Shown: piece by piece, positions 61,218-64,000 of the stretch | How positions within the stretch are numbered: the first letter of the stretch is position 1 | Layout of the letters: each line of letters begins with the position of its first letter | Source of the DNA: Acidipropionibacterium thoenii DSM 20276 | Lineage (GTDB): Bacteria > Actinomycetota > Actinomycetes > Propionibacteriales > Propionibacteriaceae | Direction: 5' to 3' | Assembly (NCBI RefSeq): GCF_000423445.1 | Contig: NZ_AUHZ01000014.1 | Location: 32,091 to 96,090, forward strand | DNA length: 64,000 bases | Notes under the pieces: generated by a model | Databases searched by the model: none | Told to the model about the DNA's origin: nothing | The model's input: only the letters and a program-made list of their open reading frames with translations | Translations under genes and position numbers: made by a program

Positions 61218-61262
61218 GTCGACAATTGCCCGATCGGGCAATTTTCTGCCCGATCGGGCAGA
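61218..61262. promoter_or_regulatory. Double operator between response regulator and secreted-peptide gene
   Basis: There are two perfect palindromes, TTGCCCGATCGGGCAA (61226-61241) and CTGCCCGATCGGGCAG (61246-61261), whose centres are exactly 20 bp (two helical turns) apart. The flanks TGTCGACAATT on one side and GAGTTCG on the other are the same as at the single box (59352-59383). They lie at about -67/-87 for the response regulator and -60/-80 for the predicted peptide promoter, typical activator distances. Confidence 0.78.
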
Positions 61263-61277
61263 GTTCGCCTGAACCGC

Positions 61278-61307
61278 TTGCTGGGCACACATCCCAAGTC
61301 ATAACAT
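61278..61307 (+). promoter_or_regulatory. Predicted promoter of the secreted-peptide operon
   Basis: TTGCTG (61278-61283), an 18-nt spacer and TAACAT (61302-61307) form a plausible sigma-A promoter downstream of the double operator. Confidence 0.5.
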
Positions 61308-61366
61308 CACTTCAGCGACAGGGAGGAGAAGAGATCTCATATATCGAAGGGGAGCAAGACCCAAAT

Positions 61367-61417
61367 ATGGCGAACCAAATCCGCACCGAAACGACTCAAT
61401 GGAGAGTACATTCATGA
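61367..61417 (+). CDS. Possible 16-aa leader peptide overlapping the secreted-protein start
   Basis: An ATG at 61367 opens MANQIRTETTQWRVHS and its TGA overlaps the ATG of the next gene (ATGA). A GGGGAG lies 12 nt upstream, a little far. It could couple translation of the secreted protein, or be a chance frame. Confidence 0.3.
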   Translation: MANQIRTETTQWRVHS

Positions 61418-61788
61418 TTTCAAAGAATAGGGCCGTCTCAGCCCTTATGGCAACCGTTGTGACGGTTGGAGTACTTGCACCGCTCGCTGCGACGTCCGCG
61501 TCGGCGGATCCCGTTGCGATTTCCAAAGCAGGTTGCACGGCCAATCGATCCAAAACGAAGGATGGCCGCACCCTCACGCTCTACCAGTGCACTGAGGGAC
61601 TTCGCGGGCAGGCGACGCACGCATCTCCCGGTGATCTCGTGTACATGAAAAACGGCGGCAGTACCGCTGGTGGTGTGCGTGTTGCATCAGGCTCAACGAC
61701 AAGCCCCATGACCGGGTCTGTCTCAGGGCGTGGGTGGACGGTCTGCATTGCGGTTCACAACCGCCCGGGAAGTGACTGGTGCGCCTGA
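61414..61788 (+). CDS. Small secreted four-cysteine protein, unknown family
   Basis: This 124-residue precursor has a clear signal peptide (ISKNRAVSALMATVVTVGVL, cleavage after SASA near residue 31). The mature part of about 93 residues has exactly four Cys (AGCTA, YQCTE, TVCIA and a penultimate DWCA), enough for two disulfides, with a Ser/Thr/Gly-rich middle (VASGSTTSPMTGSVSG). GGAGAG precedes the ATG at 61414. The gene is noticeably less GC-rich than its neighbours, which suggests acquisition. Next to a two-component system and followed by a glycosyltransferase and ABC transporter, it resembles a bacteriocin or peptide signal, but I recognise no family. Confidence 0.8.
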   Translation: MISKNRAVSALMATVVTVGVLAPLAATSASADPVAISKAGCTANRSKTKDGRTLTLYQCTEGLRGQATHASPGDLVYMKNGGSTAGGVRVASGSTTSPMTGSVSGRGWTVCIAVHNRPGSDWCA

Positions 61789-61811
61789 CACGCAACGGAC
61801 TACGTGAGCCA

Positions 61812-63101
61812 ATGACACAGTTCGCGTCGTCCAATGACAGTGCTGACCCCGGTCGAGTCGTGTCGGCCGGGGTCATGCTCTTCCTCCTGATCCACCTCGT
61901 CTGCCAGCGGCTGGTACCGATCGATTTCAACGTGTACTGGCAGGGGGGCTCCGACGTCCTGAGGCGGACCGGGGCCCTCTATGCTCCCCGCCCCGCGCTG
62001 CCCTTCACCTACCCGCCCTTCGCCGGTCTGGTCTTCGCACCGGGGGCGCTCCTGCGTCCCACGTCATCCGCGGTCTTGATGGAGCTCCTGTCATGCGTGG
62101 CCACGGCCTACCTGGCGTCACGGGTTATCGACCTGGCACCCCGCAGATTCGCACATATTCGGAACTCTCATCCGTGGTGCTTTCTCGTTCTCGGGACGGC
62201 TCTGATGTGCGGTCTCAACCCGGTGTGGGAGACCCTCGCGAAAGGCCAGATCAACCTCATTCTCGCGGCCGTCTGCCTGTTCGCCCTCACCACTGACCGA
62301 CGATTCACCGGAGGAGTTCTGGTCGGTCTGTGCGGCGGTATCAAGCTGACCCCCTTGGCTCTGGGGCTCGTCGCCCTGCGGCAGCGGGACTGGAGATTCA
62401 TCCTGGGCATGGGATGCGGATTCGCCGGTTCGATCGCCGCCGGGCTCCTGCTCCTGCCCGTGGAATCACGGCTCTACTGGGGACGCCTCGCCTGGGACCC
62501 GGCGAGAACCGGAGAGGTGAGCTTCGCCGCCAACACCTCTCTCAACGCCGTCATCCGGCGTCTGGCCCAGATGATCTCCCCCGCATCCGACGGGTCCGGA
62601 ACGGCAACCACGATCGCCTGGGGGGCCGCCGTGACGATCACCGTGATCGCCGGATTCCTCGCCCTACCCAGGGACCGCGCACGCCCCACCGCATCCCTGG
62701 GCGTCGGAGCCGCCGTGATGCTGCTCATCTCACCAGTGTCATGGAACCACCACTGGGTATGGATCCCGTTCATCGCCATGTGGGCGTCCACCGTCATCAG
62801 AAGCAGAGCCATCCGGTGGCTGCTCGGGATACTCACCCTCCCGATCGTCACCGTGGGACCGTTGCTGATCTGCAGAGCCTTCGGCGCCGACGCCCACGAC
62901 CCGCAGAGTCTGGTCGTCTGGTGGGTCAGTAGCACTATTCCCCTGGCCGTCTTCGCGATCCTTCTTTCTGACGCCGTTCGCGCCGTGAGGGAGCGGGCAC
63001 TCCCACCGTCTCCATCGGTTCCCGACTCGTACCCGCCCCGATCAGACTTACTGGTGCATGCTGGATCGACAGGCGGAAATGTCACGGAGGGGTCCGCATG
63101 A
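61812..63101 (+). CDS. GT87-family polyprenyl-phosphate-mannose glycosyltransferase
   Basis: This 429-residue polytopic membrane protein of the DUF2029/GT87 type shows FNVYWQGGSDVLRRTGALY near residue 35 (loop Asp), FTYPPFAGLVFAPGA, AKGQINLILAAV near 140, GGIKLTPLALGLVAL near 178 and ISPVSWNHHWVW near 310, all characteristic of mannosyltransferases of lipoglycan synthesis. The ATG is 24 bp after the secreted-protein stop; a GTG at 61779 overlapping that gene is an alternative. The stop overlaps the ABC ATPase start (ATGA). Mannosylation of the Ser/Thr-rich secreted protein is a speculative possibility; a lipoglycan role is the conservative one. Confidence 0.85.
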   Translation: MTQFASSNDSADPGRVVSAGVMLFLLIHLVCQRLVPIDFNVYWQGGSDVLRRTGALYAPRPALPFTYPPFAGLVFAPGALLRPTSSAVLMELLSCVATAYLASRVIDLAPRRFAHIRNSHPWCFLVLGTALMCGLNPVWETLAKGQINLILAAVCLFALTTDRRFTGGVLVGLCGGIKLTPLALGLVALRQRDWRFILGMGCGFAGSIAAGLLLLPVESRLYWGRLAWDPARTGEVSFAANTSLNAVIRRLAQMISPASDGSGTATTIAWGAAVTITVIAGFLALPRDRARPTASLGVGAAVMLLISPVSWNHHWVWIPFIAMWASTVIRSRAIRWLLGILTLPIVTVGPLLICRAFGADAHDPQSLVVWWVSSTIPLAVFAILLSDAVRAVRERALPPSPSVPDSYPPRSDLLVHAGSTGGNVTEGSA

Positions 63102-63796
63102 CACTCACGGTCGACGAGCTGACGGTCCGATACCGGAAGCGGACCGCCGTCGACGCGGTGTCCTGGCGGCTTGATGAGGGCTTCCACGCGCTGCTGGGCC
63201 CCAACGGCGCGGGGAAGTCCTCACTGCTGCGCGCCATCGCCACCCTGCAGCCAGCGTCGGGAACCGTCGAGCTCGACGGGCACACCGGGGAGGGGATCCG
63301 CGAACAGCTGGGCTACTGCCCCCAGGAGAACCTCGGCAGGTCCCGATTCACGGTGCGCGAGCACCTGGCCTACATGTGCTGGTTGCACCGTATCCCCGAC
63401 TCCCGGGTCCCGTCCGAGGTGGACCGGGTCATTGAGCTGGTGGATCTGGCCGAGCGTGCCGACGACCGGATCTCCGCCCTGTCCGGAGGGATGCGCCGGC
63501 GGGTCGGCATCGGTTCGGCGCTGGTGGGCCGGCCCTCACTGGTGATCCTCGACGAACCCTCGGCAGGGCTGGACGTCGCCCAACGGGAGGCGCTGTCCTC
63601 GGTCCTGCAACGCGTCTCGGCCGAGGCGATCACCATCGTGTCGACCCACATCGTCGAGGACGTCCTGGACCACGCCGACACCCTGACCGTGATGAACCAG
63701 GCCCGATTCGCCCACAGCGGGGCCTTCGACGAGTTCGCCGGATCCCGCGATCTGGAGGCCGTGAGATCCCGCTACCTGGAGACGGTGACACCGTGA
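63098..63796 (+). CDS. ABC transporter ATP-binding protein
   Basis: This 232-residue ATPase has Walker A GPNGAGKSSLLR near residue 35, Q-loop YCPQENLG near 75, signature LSGGMRRRVGIG near 128, Walker B LVILDEPSAGLD near 148 and the H-loop STHIVED near 184. The single-domain type with a separate permease resembles export/immunity transporters of the DrrA/CcmA class. It is coupled by ATGA to the GT87 gene and by GTGA to the permease. It probably exports or gives immunity to the secreted protein, or exports a lipid-linked sugar. Confidence 0.92.
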   Translation: MTLTVDELTVRYRKRTAVDAVSWRLDEGFHALLGPNGAGKSSLLRAIATLQPASGTVELDGHTGEGIREQLGYCPQENLGRSRFTVREHLAYMCWLHRIPDSRVPSEVDRVIELVDLAERADDRISALSGGMRRRVGIGSALVGRPSLVILDEPSAGLDVAQREALSSVLQRVSAEAITIVSTHIVEDVLDHADTLTVMNQARFAHSGAFDEFAGSRDLEAVRSRYLETVTP

Positions 63797-64000
63797 GGCA
63801 CACGGGAGTCATGCTGTGGGCCCGTCACCACCGGGTGGGACCATCGGTCGCGGTGGCCGTCATCGCCTCGGCGGTCGTGCGCGGACTGGTGCTCCCCATC
63901 AGCTCCGACGGAAGCGAGATCGAGGTGGCCCCACTGTGGATCGCCACCGTCTGTGTCGTCCCGTTGCTGTTCATGTTCACCACCGAGACCGACACCGACC
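63793..64000 (+). CDS. ABC transporter permease, N-terminal part
   Basis: A GTG overlapping the ATPase stop starts MRHTGVMLWARHHRVGPSVA, then a hydrophobic span (VAVIASAVVRGLVLPI) and a second span (LWIATVCVVPLLFMF). The window ends after about 69 codons. It is the membrane partner of the ATPase just upstream. Confidence 0.8.
   Translation, partial: MRHTGVMLWARHHRVGPSVAVAVIASAVVRGLVLPISSDGSEIEVAPLWIATVCVVPLLFMFTTETDTD

Noticed and set aside
59352..61267. Kinase/regulator segment as an insertion element with terminal inverted repeats
   Set aside because: There is no transposase or target duplication, and the repeats are promoter-proximal palindromes better explained as operators.
1..64000. 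tRNA or rRNA genes
   Set aside because: I looked for T-loop and anticodon-arm patterns in the larger gaps and found none that fold as a cloverleaf; a dedicated scan could still find one.

Overview
The window is about 64 kb of high-GC actinobacterial chromosome. Leaderless TANNNT-(6-8 nt)-ATG/GTG starts, an IdeR/DtxR-type iron box, an efeUOB iron operon, a C69 dipeptidase, GH36 alpha-galactosidase, polyprenyl-phosphate mannosyltransferase and the rpsF-ssb-rpsR-rplI block together suggest a member of the Propionibacteriaceae (Acidipropionibacterium-like). The genus is inference, because no 16S or marker search was possible. Most of the window is ordinary chromosome. No prophage, transposase, CRISPR array, rRNA or tRNA was recognised.

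Layout. 1-6265: tail of an ABC solute-binding protein, a glycerophosphodiesterase, a LacI regulator, an alpha-galactosidase and a translationally coupled MgtC protein. 6266-6930: a low-GC stretch with a possible TetR remnant. 6931-12162: a PAP2-like membrane protein, an ArsR/P1B-ATPase metal operon with a possible 54-aa third gene, glutaminase and an aldo/keto reductase. 12248-19084: C69 peptidase, D-serine dehydratase, a CHAP cell-wall hydrolase behind a perfect CRP/GlxR-type palindrome, a secreted Thr-Pro protein and an SMP-30 protein. 19611-34544: stress and redox genes (large catalase, KGG protein, SDR, FAD enzymes, fatty-acid desaturase, GlsB), two LuxR regulators with nearly the same HTH, a CDF transporter coupled to a half-sized solute-binding lipoprotein, transketolase and an MHS-type transporter. 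34687-44352: siderophore-interacting protein, UppP, a 2H phosphoesterase, the S6-SSB-S18-L9 operon, efeB-efeO-efeU and a rhodanese. 44434-58932: acyl-CoA synthetase, an arylsulfotransferase split by an in-frame TGA, endonuclease IV, SDR and PlsC, a FemX/alanine-racemase-like pair, an unknown protein, a ferredoxin reductase, an aminotransferase and a GlcD-type oxidase.

The most unusual part is 59079-64000. A histidine kinase (+) and a NarL-type response regulator (-) converge and overlap by 39 bp. The same operator (core GCCCGATCGGGC) occurs at both outer edges of the pair in inverted orientation, once in front of the kinase and twice in front of the regulator. The double box is also about 60 and 80 bp upstream of a predicted promoter for a small secreted four-cysteine protein in a lower-GC segment. 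That protein is followed by a GT87 mannosyltransferase and a coupled two-gene ABC transporter that runs off the window. This looks like a self-regulated cassette that makes and handles a secreted peptide (bacteriocin-like or a signal), possibly glycosylated. I do not recognise the peptide family.

A second non-coding signal is a repeat family. Two roughly 76-bp copies with 22-23 bp inverted arms each lie just behind a stop codon (efeB and the rhodanese), and a single arm lies behind the metal ATPase. An unrelated 31-bp-arm hairpin lies at 54679-54744.
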